Below are positions 25,488 to 34,440 of a stretch of 64,000 nt of DNA, one piece after another. The stretch comes from Antarcticimicrobium sp033791545 (GTDB taxonomy: Bacteria > Pseudomonadota > Alphaproteobacteria > Rhodobacterales > Rhodobacteraceae). The stretch covers positions 30,456 to 94,455 of the forward strand of contig JASJGL010000159.1 of the NCBI GenBank assembly GCA_033791545.1, written 5' to 3'. The notes under the pieces are model-generated. The model did no database searches and was not told the DNA's origin. It saw only the letters and a program-made list of their open reading frames with translations. Made by a program: the position numbers and the translations under genes. How positions within the stretch are numbered: the first letter of the stretch is position 1; every line of letters starts with the position of its first letter.

Positions 25488-25856
25488 TCAGGCCAAGCTG
25501 CGCAGGATGTCTTTGCGCAGCTGCGCCAACTCGCTCAGCGCCTCTTCGGTCTGGACCTGCTGCTCCTGCAGGGCCTTGGTCTGGCGATCCGCCATCTCGA
25601 TAAAGGCGGCAAGCTGCGCCTGCGTGCCCTCGTTTTCATAGATCAGCAACCACTGGCGGATCTCTTCAAGTTGAAAGCCGAACTTGCGGCCGCGCATGAT
25701 CAAGGTCATGCGGGCCCGTTCGCGCGGGCCATAGTAGCGGGACCGTCCCTCGCGCTCGGGCGTCAAAAGCTCGATATATTCGTAATACCTCAAGGTACGC
25801 GGAGTCACATCGAACTCTGTGCACATTTCCTTGAACGACAAGCGATGATCAGACAT
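25488..25856 (-). CDS. MerR-family regulator (second copy)
   Basis: A 122-residue MerR paralogue of the adjacent regulator: LSFKEMCTEFDVTPRTLRYYEYIELLTPEREGRSRYYGPRERAR, then FQLEEIRQWLLIYENEGTQAQL and a coiled coil. About half of the residues match the neighbour, so the two probably arose by tandem duplication. It lies 261 bp upstream of the first MerR gene on the same strand and is divergent from a thioesterase pair (122-bp gap). One or both may respond to an acyl-CoA signal; which controls what is unknown. Confidence 0.86.
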   Translation of the reverse strand: MSDHRLSFKEMCTEFDVTPRTLRYYEYIELLTPEREGRSRYYGPRERARMTLIMRGRKFGFQLEEIRQWLLIYENEGTQAQLAAFIEMADRQTKALQEQQVQTEEALSELAQLRKDILRSLA

Positions 25857-25978
25857 TCATCTTTCTCCCACGCGGCGCAACTTATGGCGACGTAGCAGCA
25901 AGCGCAATGCCCCCGGGGCTTGCACTTGGCGCATGGGGAGGATGATATAGGCCGAAAGCCGAGACAGGAGCATTCCCC

Positions 25979-26398
25979 GTGATCGACAAGGTCAAAATAG
26001 CGCGACAATTCATCGAAGCGGTCCCCCATGCCAGCGCGCTGGGCATGGAGCTGACCGAGATTGATGACGGGCGTGCGGTGATCAGCATGCCCTATGACAA
26101 GCGCCTTGTGGGCGATCCCGAAACCGGGGTGATTCATGGCGGCGCGGTGTCGGCGATGATGGACACCTGCTGTGGCGCGGCGGTAATGAGCCACCCGTCC
26201 GCCCCCGGCGGCACCGCCACCATGGACCTGCGCATCGACTATATGCGTGCGGCCACTCCGGGGCAGCGCATCACCACCACCGCCACCTGCTATCACATCA
26301 CCCGCAGCGTCGCCTTTGTTCGTGCCACCGCGGTGGACGATGACGCCGAGCGTCCCGTCGCCACCGCAACCGGCACCTTTACCGTGGAGAAACGCTGA
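25979..26398 (+). CDS. PaaI-type hotdog thioesterase (first)
   Basis: A 139-residue hotdog-fold thioesterase starting at GTG. The family motif appears as VIHGGAVSAMMDTCCGAAVMSH and is followed by TATMDLRIDYMRAATPGQRI. These enzymes hydrolyse acyl- or aryl-acyl-CoA. It is the first gene of a three-gene operon and overlaps the next by ATGA. The neighbouring MerR and beta-oxidation genes suggest acyl-CoA substrates. Confidence 0.86.
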   Translation: MIDKVKIARQFIEAVPHASALGMELTEIDDGRAVISMPYDKRLVGDPETGVIHGGAVSAMMDTCCGAAVMSHPSAPGGTATMDLRIDYMRAATPGQRITTTATCYHITRSVAFVRATAVDDDAERPVATATGTFTVEKR

Positions 26399-26922
26399 TG
26401 GCCCGTCCCCGTCCGGAACCGATTCAGGTGGTCAAACAGCGCCGCGACTCGGCGCTCAAGGCGCTGGTCGACGCGGTGCCCTATATCCGCTTTCTCGGCA
26501 TCGAGTTTGATCGTCGAGGCGATGAGCTGACCGCGGTTCTGAATTACGACGACAAGCTGATCGGCAACCCGTTTCTGCCGGCGCTGCACGGCGGTGCCAC
26601 GGCGGCCTTTCTGGAGGTGACGGCGATCATCGCGCTGGGCTGGGCGCAGGTCTGGCCGCAGATCGAAAGTGGCGCGCTGGACCCGCAGGACATCGCCGCA
26701 GGCCGACTGCCGCGAATGCCGAAGACGATTGATTTCACGGTCGATTACCTGCGCTCGGGCCTGCCGCGTGACGCCTATGCACGGGCGACGATCAACCGCT
26801 CGGGGCGCCGCTATGCCTCGGTTCAGGTGGCAGCCTGGCAGGACCATCATGACAAGCTCTATGCCCAGGCGACCGGCCATTTCCTGATGGCACCGCCGCC
26901 GCCGGCGGACGAGACCGCGTGA
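26398..26922 (+). CDS. PaaI-type hotdog thioesterase (second)
   Basis: A 174-residue hotdog protein that starts inside the stop of the first one. The motif is LPALHGGATAAFLEVTAIIALGW, then IDFTVDYLRSGLPRDAYARATI. It is longer at the N-terminus and has an insert around residues 80-100. Two adjacent, non-identical hotdog genes are likely to form a hetero-oligomer or to split substrates. It overlaps the MATE gene by GTGA. Confidence 0.84.
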   Translation: MARPRPEPIQVVKQRRDSALKALVDAVPYIRFLGIEFDRRGDELTAVLNYDDKLIGNPFLPALHGGATAAFLEVTAIIALGWAQVWPQIESGALDPQDIAAGRLPRMPKTIDFTVDYLRSGLPRDAYARATINRSGRRYASVQVAAWQDHHDKLYAQATGHFLMAPPPPADETA

Positions 26923-28250
26923 CGCAGACCACCCCCGCGACGCTGGGGCAGATCACCCATACCCGGGTGCTGCGAATCGCGATCCCCATCGTATTGTCGA
27001 ATATCACCGTGCCGGTGCTGGGCGCGGTCGATACCGGTGTGGTTGGCCAGCTGGGTCTGCCCGGCCCGATCGGGGCGGTGGGGCTGGGGGCGATCATCCT
27101 CTCGGCGGTCTATTGGATCTTTGGATTTCTGCGCATGGGGACCGTCGGTCTGACCAGTCAGGCGCTGGGGGCCGGGGATCGGGGCGAGGTCTCGGCTCTG
27201 CTGACCCGGGCGCTGCTGATCGGTGTGGCGGGCGGCGCGGCGCTGATCGTGTTGCAGGTGCCGCTGTTCTGGGCGGCGCTGCGCGCGGCCCCCGCCACCG
27301 CCGAGGTCGAGGCGCTGAGCACCGGCTATATGCGGGTGCGGATCTGGTCGGCCCCGGCGGCGATCGCGATTTATGGCATCACCGGCTGGCTGATCGCGCA
27401 GGAGCGCACCCGCGCGGTGCTGTTGTTACAGCTGTGGATGAACGGGCTGAATGTCGTGCTCGACCTGTGGTTCGTGCTCGGGCTGGACTGGGGGGTGCAG
27501 GGCGTGGCCATCGCCACCTTTCTCGCCGAATGGTCGGGGCTGGCGCTGGGCCTGTGGTTCTGCCGCGCCGCCTTTGCCCGGCCCGGCTGGCGCGATCCGG
27601 CGCTGGTGTTCGAACCGGCCCGGCTCAAGCACATGATGGCGGTGAACGGGGATATCCTGATCCGGTCGCTGCTGTTGCAGGCGATGTTCGTCAGCTTCCT
27701 GTTCATCGGCTCGGGCTTTGGCGACGTGACGCTGGCGGCCAATCAGGTGCTGATGCAGTTCCTGACCTTTTCCGCCTTTGCGCTCGACGGGTTCGCCTTT
27801 ACCGCCGAGACGCTGGTGGGCCAGGCGATGGGGGCGCGCGCCCGTGACCGGATCCGCCGCGCCGCGCTGATGACCGGCGGCTGGGGGCTGGGCAGCGTGC
27901 TGGTGCTGTCTCTGGTCTTTGCCACTGCGGGCGGCGCGATCATCGACCTGATGACCACCGCGCCCGAGGTCCGGGTGCAGGCGCGCGTCTTTCTTGGCTA
28001 TGCGGTCGCGGCGCCGCTGGCCGGTGTGGCGGCCTTCATGCTGGACGGGATCTTCATCGGCGCCACCGCGTCACGGGACATGCGCAACATGATGGCGGTC
28101 AGCTTTGCCATCTATGCCGCCGCGCTGGCCCTGCTGGTGCCGACACTCGGCAATCACGGGCTATGGCTGGCGCTGCTTATCTCGTTCGTTGCGCGCGCGG
28201 TCACACTTGGGCTGCGCTATCCGGCGTTGGAGGCGCGGGCATCCGGGTAG
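26919..28250 (+). CDS. MATE-family efflux transporter (DinF-like)
   Basis: A 443-residue membrane protein with about twelve hydrophobic helices. The beginning, ILRIAIPIVLSNITVPVLGAVDTGVVG in outline, and the repeat of the N- and C-halves (residues about 10-215 and 230-430) fit the MATE (MatE) family. The subgroup resembles DinF, with AFALDGFAFTAETLVGQAMGA. It exports a drug-like or metabolite substrate using an ion gradient. It starts at the GTG overlapping the thioesterase stop, so it is co-translated with that gene. Confidence 0.88.
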   Translation: MTQTTPATLGQITHTRVLRIAIPIVLSNITVPVLGAVDTGVVGQLGLPGPIGAVGLGAIILSAVYWIFGFLRMGTVGLTSQALGAGDRGEVSALLTRALLIGVAGGAALIVLQVPLFWAALRAAPATAEVEALSTGYMRVRIWSAPAAIAIYGITGWLIAQERTRAVLLLQLWMNGLNVVLDLWFVLGLDWGVQGVAIATFLAEWSGLALGLWFCRAAFARPGWRDPALVFEPARLKHMMAVNGDILIRSLLLQAMFVSFLFIGSGFGDVTLAANQVLMQFLTFSAFALDGFAFTAETLVGQAMGARARDRIRRAALMTGGWGLGSVLVLSLVFATAGGAIIDLMTTAPEVRVQARVFLGYAVAAPLAGVAAFMLDGIFIGATASRDMRNMMAVSFAIYAAALALLVPTLGNHGLWLALLISFVARAVTLGLRYPALEARASG

Positions 28251-28297
28251 GGGCCCCGGATCTTCCCGCGGCGTCGAGGCGGTGGGGTTTGCAAGTT

Positions 28298-28343
28298 GAG
28301 TATTTGCAACAAGAAGAAATGAGTATTTGAAACAAGAAGAAGC
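28298..28343 (+). repeat. Two tandem 23-bp intergenic repeats, copies C and D
   Basis: Copy C (28298-28320) and copy D (28321-28343) follow one another without a gap. Both begin GAGTATTT and contain AACAAGAAGAA. Copy C matches copy A at 22438 in 21 of 23 positions, including the central GCA. They lie between the convergent MATE and arsC genes. Confidence 0.7.
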
Positions 28344-28400
28344 TGCCACGGAAGGACGTGGCGCGCGCGGCTCTGCCCGACGCCTGAGCCGCAATCGGGA

Positions 28401-28745
28401 TCAGAGCAACTGTAACACCTTTTCCGGCGGGCGGCCGATGACGGCGCGCTCGCCCGAGATTGCCAGCGGCCGTTCGATCAGGATCGGATGATCCGCCATC
28501 GCGGCCATCAGCCGGGCGTCGTCATCACCCTTGGACAAGCCAAGCTCCTTGAACAGCGCTTCGCCGGGGCGCATCATCTCGATCACCGGTGGCGTGCCTA
28601 GCGCAGCGCGGGCGGCGGCGAGCTCTGCGGCGCTGGGCGCGTCTTCAAGGTAGCGCCGGATCTGGACCTCGACGCCGCGCTCTTGCAGCAGCGCCAGAGC
28701 CTGACGCGATTTCGAACAGCGCGGGTTGTGCCAGTATTCGATCAT
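28401..28745 (-). CDS. arsC: Arsenate reductase-like protein (ArsC/Spx, glutaredoxin fold)
   Basis: A 114-residue ArsC-family protein. The catalytic Cys is in NPRCSKSRQALALL. The residues from VEVQIRRYLEDAP onward and the C-terminal HPILIERPLAI fit the family, the latter with the Arg contact. The start is the ATG overlapping the pyrD stop by ATGA. It could be an arsenate reductase or a yfgD-type relative; no other arsenic gene is near, so the name is by family. Confidence 0.86.
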   Translation of the reverse strand: MIEYWHNPRCSKSRQALALLQERGVEVQIRRYLEDAPSAAELAAARAALGTPPVIEMMRPGEALFKELGLSKGDDDARLMAAMADHPILIERPLAISGERAVIGRPPEKVLQLL

Positions 28746-29800
28746 AGCCAATCCTCTCGGCTGGTGCCGACGGCCTCGGCGACGTTTGCGAACCCGTCCC
28801 GCGCCAGCAAGGCGTCGAGCCCGGCGGTGATCTCGCGCACCAGGCTCATGCCCTGATAGACCAGCGCGGTATAAAGCTGCACGGCGCTGGCCCCGGCGCG
28901 GATCTTGGCATAGGCCTGCTCGGGTGAAGAAATGCCGCCGACCCCGATCAGCGGGACCTGCCCCTCGGTCAGGGTGCTGAGACGCGCCAAAACGCGGGTG
29001 GAGCTCTCAAAAAGCGGCGCACCAGAAAGTCCGCCGGCCTCGTCGCGTTGGGCGCTGCTCAGCCCGTCTCGCGACAGCGTGGTATTGGTGGCGATGATGG
29101 CGTCCACCCGGCTGGCACGCGCCACATCGGCGATATCGACCAGCTCATCCTCGCTTAGATCCGGCGCGATCTTGAGAAACACCGGGATCGGGCGCGCCAG
29201 CGCATCGCGTGCCCCCATCACCCCTGCCAACAACACTGAAAGCGCCGCCTTGCCCTGCAGATCGCGCAGTTTCTCGGTGTTGGGGGAGGAGACATTGACG
29301 GTCGCGAAATCCAGATGCGCGCCGCAATGGGCCAGCACCCGGGCGAAATCACCGGCGCGGTCGGCGCTGTCCTTGTTGGCCCCCAGATTGAGGCCGATCA
29401 CCGCGTCTTTCGGACGTGTCGCCAACCGCGCGGCGATCACCTCCATGCCGTCGTTGTTGAAGCCGAAGCGGTTGATCACGGCGCGATCCTCGGTCAGGCG
29501 GAACAGGCGCGGTTTCGGGGTGCCGGGCTGCGGGCGCGGGGTGGCTGCCCCGACCTCGATAAACCCGAAGCCGCAGCGGGACAGCGCGGACAGCACCTCG
29601 GCGTTCTTGTCATAACCCGCCGCCAGACCAACCGGGTTGGGCAGTGCGATCCCCGCAAGCTTCGTGCGCAGACGCGGCGAGGTCAGGGGGCCGGGGGTGG
29701 GCACCAGACCCATCTTCAGCGCCTTGATCGACAGCCCGTGCGCGATCTCGGGGTCGACCCGGTGCAACAGCGCCAGCCCGGCCTTTTCCACCAGCGTCAC
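28742..29800 (-). CDS. pyrD: Dihydroorotate dehydrogenase, quinone-dependent (class 2)
   Basis: A 352-residue flavoprotein of pyrimidine synthesis. Features: RTKLAGIALPNPVGLAAGYDKNAE, VNVSSPNTEKLRDLQ, FLKIAPDLSEDEL, IIATNTTLSRDG and VGGISSPEQAYAKIRAGASAVQLYT. The N-terminal helices and the length fit the membrane-associated class 2. The GTG start at 29800 has GGAGGAG 5 bp upstream and overlaps the DUF952 stop, while the longer frame has no such site. It is followed by arsC with an ATGA overlap. Confidence 0.93.
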   Translation of the reverse strand: MTLVEKAGLALLHRVDPEIAHGLSIKALKMGLVPTPGPLTSPRLRTKLAGIALPNPVGLAAGYDKNAEVLSALSRCGFGFIEVGAATPRPQPGTPKPRLFRLTEDRAVINRFGFNNDGMEVIAARLATRPKDAVIGLNLGANKDSADRAGDFARVLAHCGAHLDFATVNVSSPNTEKLRDLQGKAALSVLLAGVMGARDALARPIPVFLKIAPDLSEDELVDIADVARASRVDAIIATNTTLSRDGLSSAQRDEAGGLSGAPLFESSTRVLARLSTLTEGQVPLIGVGGISSPEQAYAKIRAGASAVQLYTALVYQGMSLVREITAGLDALLARDGFANVAEAVGTSREDWL

Positions 29801-30135
29801 GCCATCTCCTCCGGAAAGCGATGCACGCCCGCCACCAGCGGCAGCGGCTTGGCCCAAAGCACATCAGCCATCCGCAATCTGCGGTACAGATGCGGGAATT
29901 TCGCACCACCGCGCGAGACCTCCCATCTCAGGGCCTCTCCCAGCGCGGCGCTGTCGCAGGCCAGCAGCATCAGCCCCTCGGCCCCGGCGAAATGTTTCGC
30001 GGCGGTCTCGGCGGCCTGTTCGGCGGTTGAGAAATGGACAAAGCCATCGGCCTTGTCGATCGGCGCGCCCTCGGTCTCGCCCGCCTGTTGCAGGCTGGCC
30101 CATTCGTCGGCGCGGAATATCTTGTAAATCAGCAT
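29797..30135 (-). CDS. DUF952 family protein
   Basis: A 112-residue protein beginning LIYKIFRADEWASLQQAG, with GFVHFSTAEQAAETAAKHFAG and a C-terminal LPLVAGVHRFPEEM. This is the DUF952 pattern (a glyoxalase/ADP-ribosyl-like small fold of unknown activity). It is first in the DUF952-pyrD-arsC operon and overlaps pyrD by GTGA. The start at 30135 gives the usual N-terminus. Confidence 0.83.
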   Translation of the reverse strand: MLIYKIFRADEWASLQQAGETEGAPIDKADGFVHFSTAEQAAETAAKHFAGAEGLMLLACDSAALGEALRWEVSRGGAKFPHLYRRLRMADVLWAKPLPLVAGVHRFPEEMA

Positions 30136-30263
30136 GCTCGCGGTGATGCCCCGACGGCGCGGCGGAATCAAGCGTGATCCGCCGCGCAGGGGTGGGCGAA
30201 TCTTTGACTCGGAAGCCGTGTCAGAGCAGCATTGTCACGAATTTTCACCAGGGAGATTTTGCC

Positions 30264-31838
30264 ATGACGATGCGCTTTTTCACTCCGCTCGCGGCGCTGG
30301 CACTCAGCGCCGGCGCGGCGGCGGCCGATTATCAACTGACCATTTTGCATACCAATGATTTCCACGCCCGGTTCGAGCCGATCAGCAAATACGACAGCGG
30401 CTGCTCGGCCGAGGATAACACCGCGGGCAAATGCTTTGGCGGTTCTGCCCGGCTGGTCTCGGCGGTGGCGGCGGCGCGGGCACGCTCAAACAATTCGATC
30501 CTTGTCGATGGCGGCGACCAGTTTCAGGGCACGCTGTTCTATACCTATTACAAGGGCAAGGTCGCGGCCGAGATGATGACCAAGCTGGGCTATGACGCGA
30601 TGACCGTGGGCAACCACGAATTCGACGACGGGCCAGAGGTGCTGCGCGGTTTCATGGATGCGGTCGGCTTTCCGGTGCTGATGTCGAATGCGGATTTCTC
30701 CGCCGAGGCGCATCTGGCGGGCAAGCTTTTGAAATCCACGGTGATCGAGCGCGGCGGCGAAAAGCTGGGGCTGATCGGGCTGACCCCCGAGAATACCGAT
30801 GAATTGGCCAGCCCCGGGGCCAATGTGCACTTCAGCGATCCGGTCTCTGCCGTTCAGGGCGAGGTTGACCGGTTGGCTGCGCAGGGCGTCAACAAGATCA
30901 TCGTGCTCAGCCATTCCGGCTATCACGTCGATCAACGCGTCGCCGCCGAGACCACCGGCGTCGATGTGATCGTGGGCGGGCATACCAACACCTATCTCAG
31001 CAATGTCTCGGACCGGGCGGTCGGCCCCTATCCGACCATGGTCAACGGCGTGGCGATCGTATCGGCCTATGCCTATGGCAAGTTTCTGGGCGAGCTGAAC
31101 GTGAGCTTTGACGATGCCGGCACCCTGATCGAGGCGCGCGGCGAGCCGCTGATCATGGATGCGGGCGTGAGCGAGGATGGTGCCACCGTCGCGCGCATAA
31201 CTGAGCTGGCCCAGCCGTTGGAGCAGATCCGGCAAAAGGTGGTGGCCGAAACCCTCGAAGCTGTCGAGGGCAGCGGCGCGGTGTGCCGGGTGCAGGAATG
31301 CGCGATGGGCAATCTGGTCGCCGATGCGATGTTGGCGCGGGGGGCCGCGCAGGGGGTGCGCATCGCGATTGCCAATTCCGGCGGGCTCAGGGCCGGCATT
31401 GACGCGGGCGAGGTGACGATGGGGGAGGTGCTGACAGTGCTGCCGTTCCAGAACACGCTGTCGACCTTCGAGATCACGGGCCAAGGTCTGATCGACGCGC
31501 TGGAGAATGGCGTCAGCCAGGTTGAAGAGGTGGCCGGTCGCTTTCCGCAGGTGGCGGGCATGAGTTTTGCATGGGATCCCGCCGCGCCGGTGGGGGCGCG
31601 GATTTCCGACGTGATGGTGGCCAGCGGTGATGGCCCTGTGCCGCTTGATCCGGGCGCGACCTATCTGGCGGTGACCAACAACTATGTCCGCAACGGTGGA
31701 GATGGCTACAAGATGTTCTCGGGCGATGACAAGAACGCCTATGACTACGGCCCGGATCTGGCGGATGTGACGGCCGAGTATCTTGCCGCGCATGCGCCCT
31801 ATCAGCCCTATACCGATGGGCGGATCACGCGGAAGTAA
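30264..31838 (+). CDS. Periplasmic bifunctional 5'-nucleotidase/metallophosphatase (UshA-like)
   Basis: A 524-residue exported enzyme. A signal peptide (residues 1-20, ending AAAA before DYQ) precedes the metallophosphatase domain with LTILHTNDFHARFEP, VDGGDQFQGTLFYTY, VGNHEFDDGPEV, VLSHSGYHVDQ and GGHTNTYL. The C-terminal nucleotide-binding domain has NSGGLRAGIDAGEVTMGEVL and LPFQNTL. It hydrolyses extracellular nucleotides to nucleosides and phosphate. The longer frame to 30174 adds no signal. It stands alone on the plus strand, divergent from DUF952. Confidence 0.92.
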   Translation: MTMRFFTPLAALALSAGAAAADYQLTILHTNDFHARFEPISKYDSGCSAEDNTAGKCFGGSARLVSAVAAARARSNNSILVDGGDQFQGTLFYTYYKGKVAAEMMTKLGYDAMTVGNHEFDDGPEVLRGFMDAVGFPVLMSNADFSAEAHLAGKLLKSTVIERGGEKLGLIGLTPENTDELASPGANVHFSDPVSAVQGEVDRLAAQGVNKIIVLSHSGYHVDQRVAAETTGVDVIVGGHTNTYLSNVSDRAVGPYPTMVNGVAIVSAYAYGKFLGELNVSFDDAGTLIEARGEPLIMDAGVSEDGATVARITELAQPLEQIRQKVVAETLEAVEGSGAVCRVQECAMGNLVADAMLARGAAQGVRIAIANSGGLRAGIDAGEVTMGEVLTVLPFQNTLSTFEITGQGLIDALENGVSQVEEVAGRFPQVAGMSFAWDPAAPVGARISDVMVASGDGPVPLDPGATYLAVTNNYVRNGGDGYKMFSGDDKNAYDYGPDLADVTAEYLAAHAPYQPYTDGRITRK

Positions 31839-31857
31839 AACGTGATCTTCAAGGGGC

Positions 31858-31883
31858 ACCGGGGGGAGAGCGCGCCCCCCGGT
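31858..31883. terminator. Hairpin between 5'-nucleotidase and sulfotransferase
   Basis: A 9-bp stem ACCGGGGGG / CCCCCCGGT with an 8-nt loop lies between the two convergent genes. It could stop transcription from both sides. It has no T-tract. Confidence 0.45.
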
Positions 31884-31906
31884 TCATGTTCGAGCCGAGG
31901 CTGGGC

Positions 31907-33652
31907 TTACCCTTCCAGCCCGGGCCAGAGTGCCGGGGCGAGGCCGGCGATGAACGGGGCAAGCACCGCTTCGTGCTCACGCCAGCGACCGACCGACTTG
32001 CGGTGCACCGGCTGGCGTACTTGCCCGGCGCTGAGGGTCAGGACCGCGGCATCGGTCTGCTCGGGCCGCGCCATTTGCGCCGCCCAGTCCAATCCGCAAT
32101 AGCTGGCCAGCGTGCGGCTGGCGGCCTCTGGATCGACGGTCATGTCTTCATAGGACAGATCAAGGATCTGCCCCGGAAGCAGCCGGTGCCAGAACGCCAT
32201 GATTTCGGCGTAGAGGTTGAAGCGATGCGCCATCGCGCGCAGGTCATAAGTGTAGTTCAGCGCGCGGCCTGAAAAATGCCCGCGCCACATCGACAGCGCC
32301 ACATCGCGTGGATCGCGGCGTAGATGTACGAAACGCGCCTCGGGATGTACGGTTTTCAGAAACCCGATCAGCCGATAGTTCTCGGGCATCTTGTCGGTAT
32401 AGGTGGCGATCCCCTCAGGCAGGGCGGGGCGCATCCGCTGTTCCTTGTCCAGATAGGCCGCGATTTCACCCGCGCCAAAGGGGGTGCCTGCCTCGATCAG
32501 CGGATACAGCAGTCGCCCGGCCGTGATCTGTTCCCCCAAGGCCTGCACATCGGGGTGCGCGCCCAGCATCGTTTCCGCCAGCGTCGTGCCCGAACGTGGC
32601 AGCCCCAGCACATAAATCGGCCGGATCGGCTGCTTTGCTCCGGTCTGCGAGGGCGGCGCGGCAAAACGGTCCATGATCGCGCGGTTCAGCGCGCTGTCGC
32701 GGATCGCGTCATAGGGCAGAGCGCGGGCCATGTCGCGGTTGGCATCGTTCAGATACCGCGCCTCGGCCGGGGTATCGCCCGCCTGCTGGGCGATCCGGGC
32801 CAGCGCGAAATTCAGGCTGGCGCGTTCTTGGTGTCGCGATCCCACGTGTTTCAACGCCGCGCGCGCCGCTTTGGAGAGCGCGGCGTTCTCCTCGCGGCTT
32901 TGCAGCGCGGCCAGCTGTTCGATCGCCTCGGAATTCTGCGGCTCCAAAGTCAGGATTTGGTGATACTCGCCTTGCGCGGCGACAGGGGCGCCGGTTTCGA
33001 CATAGCTTGCCGCCAGACGCAGATGCGCGCCGATATGGGCTGGGGCCAACTGCACCGCACGGCGGGCGGCGTCCAGAGCCGCGTCATAGCGGGTCTGACG
33101 GGCCAGCGGCAGGCTGATATTGATCAATGTGTCGACATTGTTGGGATCAAGCACAAGCGCGGCCTCGAAATCCTGTAGCGCCAGATCGGTCAGACCCAGC
33201 GTATTGCGCAGCACGCCGCGCAGGTTGAAGTTGCGCGGCTGGCGCGGCGCCAGCTCGACCGCGCGCGTGACGGCGGCTTCTGCGGCTTCGGTCTGGCCCT
33301 GATTGGCAAGTGCCTGTGCCCGAAGATAGTGGGCCCCTTCGTCTCCGGGAGCGTTCGCGACCATGCGGTCCAGCATCTTCAATGCCTTTTCCGGCATGTC
33401 GAGCAGGATCAGGGTCTGTGCCATGTTGCGTTGCGCATCAACAAACTGCGGGTCCAACCGGATCGCCTTTTGGAACATCGCGATTGCGGCGCGTTGCTGT
33501 CCCAGACCGCACATCGCCAGCCCCGCCAGATTGGCAAAGCGCGGATCCTTTGGGTACCGGGCCATGGCGGGTTTGACGGTTTTCAGCGCCGCCTTGTACT
33601 CTGCACGCATGAGCAAAGTCTGAGCTGTCGCGAATGGGGCATTTTGTGTCAT
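31907..33652 (-). CDS. Tetratricopeptide-repeat sulfotransferase
   Basis: A 581-residue fusion. Residues about 1-290 are TPR helices (for example DPRFANLAGLAMCGLGQQRAAIAMFQKAIRLDP). The C-terminal sulfotransferase has the PAPS 5'-phosphosulfate loop YVLGLPRSGTTLAETMLGAHP and the 3'-phosphate motif FVHLRRDPRDVALSMWRG. It transfers sulfate from PAPS, in related proteins to proteins or glycans; the acceptor is unknown. The start at 33652 avoids an unlikely N-terminal extension. It is convergent with the 5'-nucleotidase and divergent from the SRAP gene. Confidence 0.85.
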   Translation of the reverse strand: MTQNAPFATAQTLLMRAEYKAALKTVKPAMARYPKDPRFANLAGLAMCGLGQQRAAIAMFQKAIRLDPQFVDAQRNMAQTLILLDMPEKALKMLDRMVANAPGDEGAHYLRAQALANQGQTEAAEAAVTRAVELAPRQPRNFNLRGVLRNTLGLTDLALQDFEAALVLDPNNVDTLINISLPLARQTRYDAALDAARRAVQLAPAHIGAHLRLAASYVETGAPVAAQGEYHQILTLEPQNSEAIEQLAALQSREENAALSKAARAALKHVGSRHQERASLNFALARIAQQAGDTPAEARYLNDANRDMARALPYDAIRDSALNRAIMDRFAAPPSQTGAKQPIRPIYVLGLPRSGTTLAETMLGAHPDVQALGEQITAGRLLYPLIEAGTPFGAGEIAAYLDKEQRMRPALPEGIATYTDKMPENYRLIGFLKTVHPEARFVHLRRDPRDVALSMWRGHFSGRALNYTYDLRAMAHRFNLYAEIMAFWHRLLPGQILDLSYEDMTVDPEAASRTLASYCGLDWAAQMARPEQTDAAVLTLSAGQVRQPVHRKSVGRWREHEAVLAPFIAGLAPALWPGLEG

Positions 33653-33765
33653 GAAACAGGTACATAAATCGGTTGCTGACAGGTGCAATCCAGTTTGTGA
33701 AAACAGACCGGACATGGCGCAACTCAGCACCACCGCTGATTGCGATCTGAGCAGAGAGGGATGAT

Positions 33766-34440
33766 ATGTGCGGACGGCTCGCGGTGACCCTGCCCAATGA
33801 CGCGATGGCGCGGATATTTGCAGCGCAGCCTTCGAACGATCTGCCCGCCGTTCCCAACTTCAACGTCTGTCCGACGACCCGCGTGCATGTGGTGCGGGCA
33901 GGGGATGCGGGTCGGCGGTTGCTGGCGATGCGCTGGGGCTTCCTGCCACAGTGGTACAAGACCCCCTCAGACGGGCCGCTGCTGATCAACGCCCGGGCCG
34001 AAACGCTGGCCGAGAAACCTGCCTTTCGCGCCGCCTGTCGCGACCGGCGCTGCATCGTGGTTGCGAGCGGATTCTATGAGTGGACCAAAACCGACGAAGG
34101 GCAGCGCCTGCCGTGGTACATATATCGGCGCGACGCTGCGCCGCTGGCCTTTGGCGCGGTCTGGCAGGATTGGGGCGCGCCCGATCCGCAGCCCACCTGC
34201 GCTATTGTCACCACCAAGGCCAGCGCGGCGCTGTCGGGGATCCATCACCGTATGCCCCTGGTGCTTGAGGCCGCCGACTGGCCGCTTTGGCTGGGCGAGG
34301 CCGGGCGCGGGGCGGCCCGGTTGATGCGGCCGGCGCCGGGCGATGTGTTTGACTGGTACCGGGTCGGAACGGCGGTGAATTCCAACCGGGCAACGGGGGC
34401 AGAGCTGATCGCGCCCCTAGCCCGGATTGAACGCGGCTAG
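33766..34440 (+). CDS. SOS response-associated peptidase, SRAP (YedK/HMCES family)
   Basis: A 224-residue SRAP protein. It begins MCGR, the conserved Cys2 that forms a thiazolidine link to abasic sites in single-stranded DNA. It then has LLINARAETLAEKPAFRAAC, VASGFYEWTK with the conserved Glu, and SGIHHRMPLVL with the His. It protects stalled forks from abasic-site cleavage. Its last codons overlap the stop of the convergent MarR gene. Confidence 0.92.
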   Translation: MCGRLAVTLPNDAMARIFAAQPSNDLPAVPNFNVCPTTRVHVVRAGDAGRRLLAMRWGFLPQWYKTPSDGPLLINARAETLAEKPAFRAACRDRRCIVVASGFYEWTKTDEGQRLPWYIYRRDAAPLAFGAVWQDWGAPDPQPTCAIVTTKASAALSGIHHRMPLVLEAADWPLWLGEAGRGAARLMRPAPGDVFDWYRVGTAVNSNRATGAELIAPLARIERG

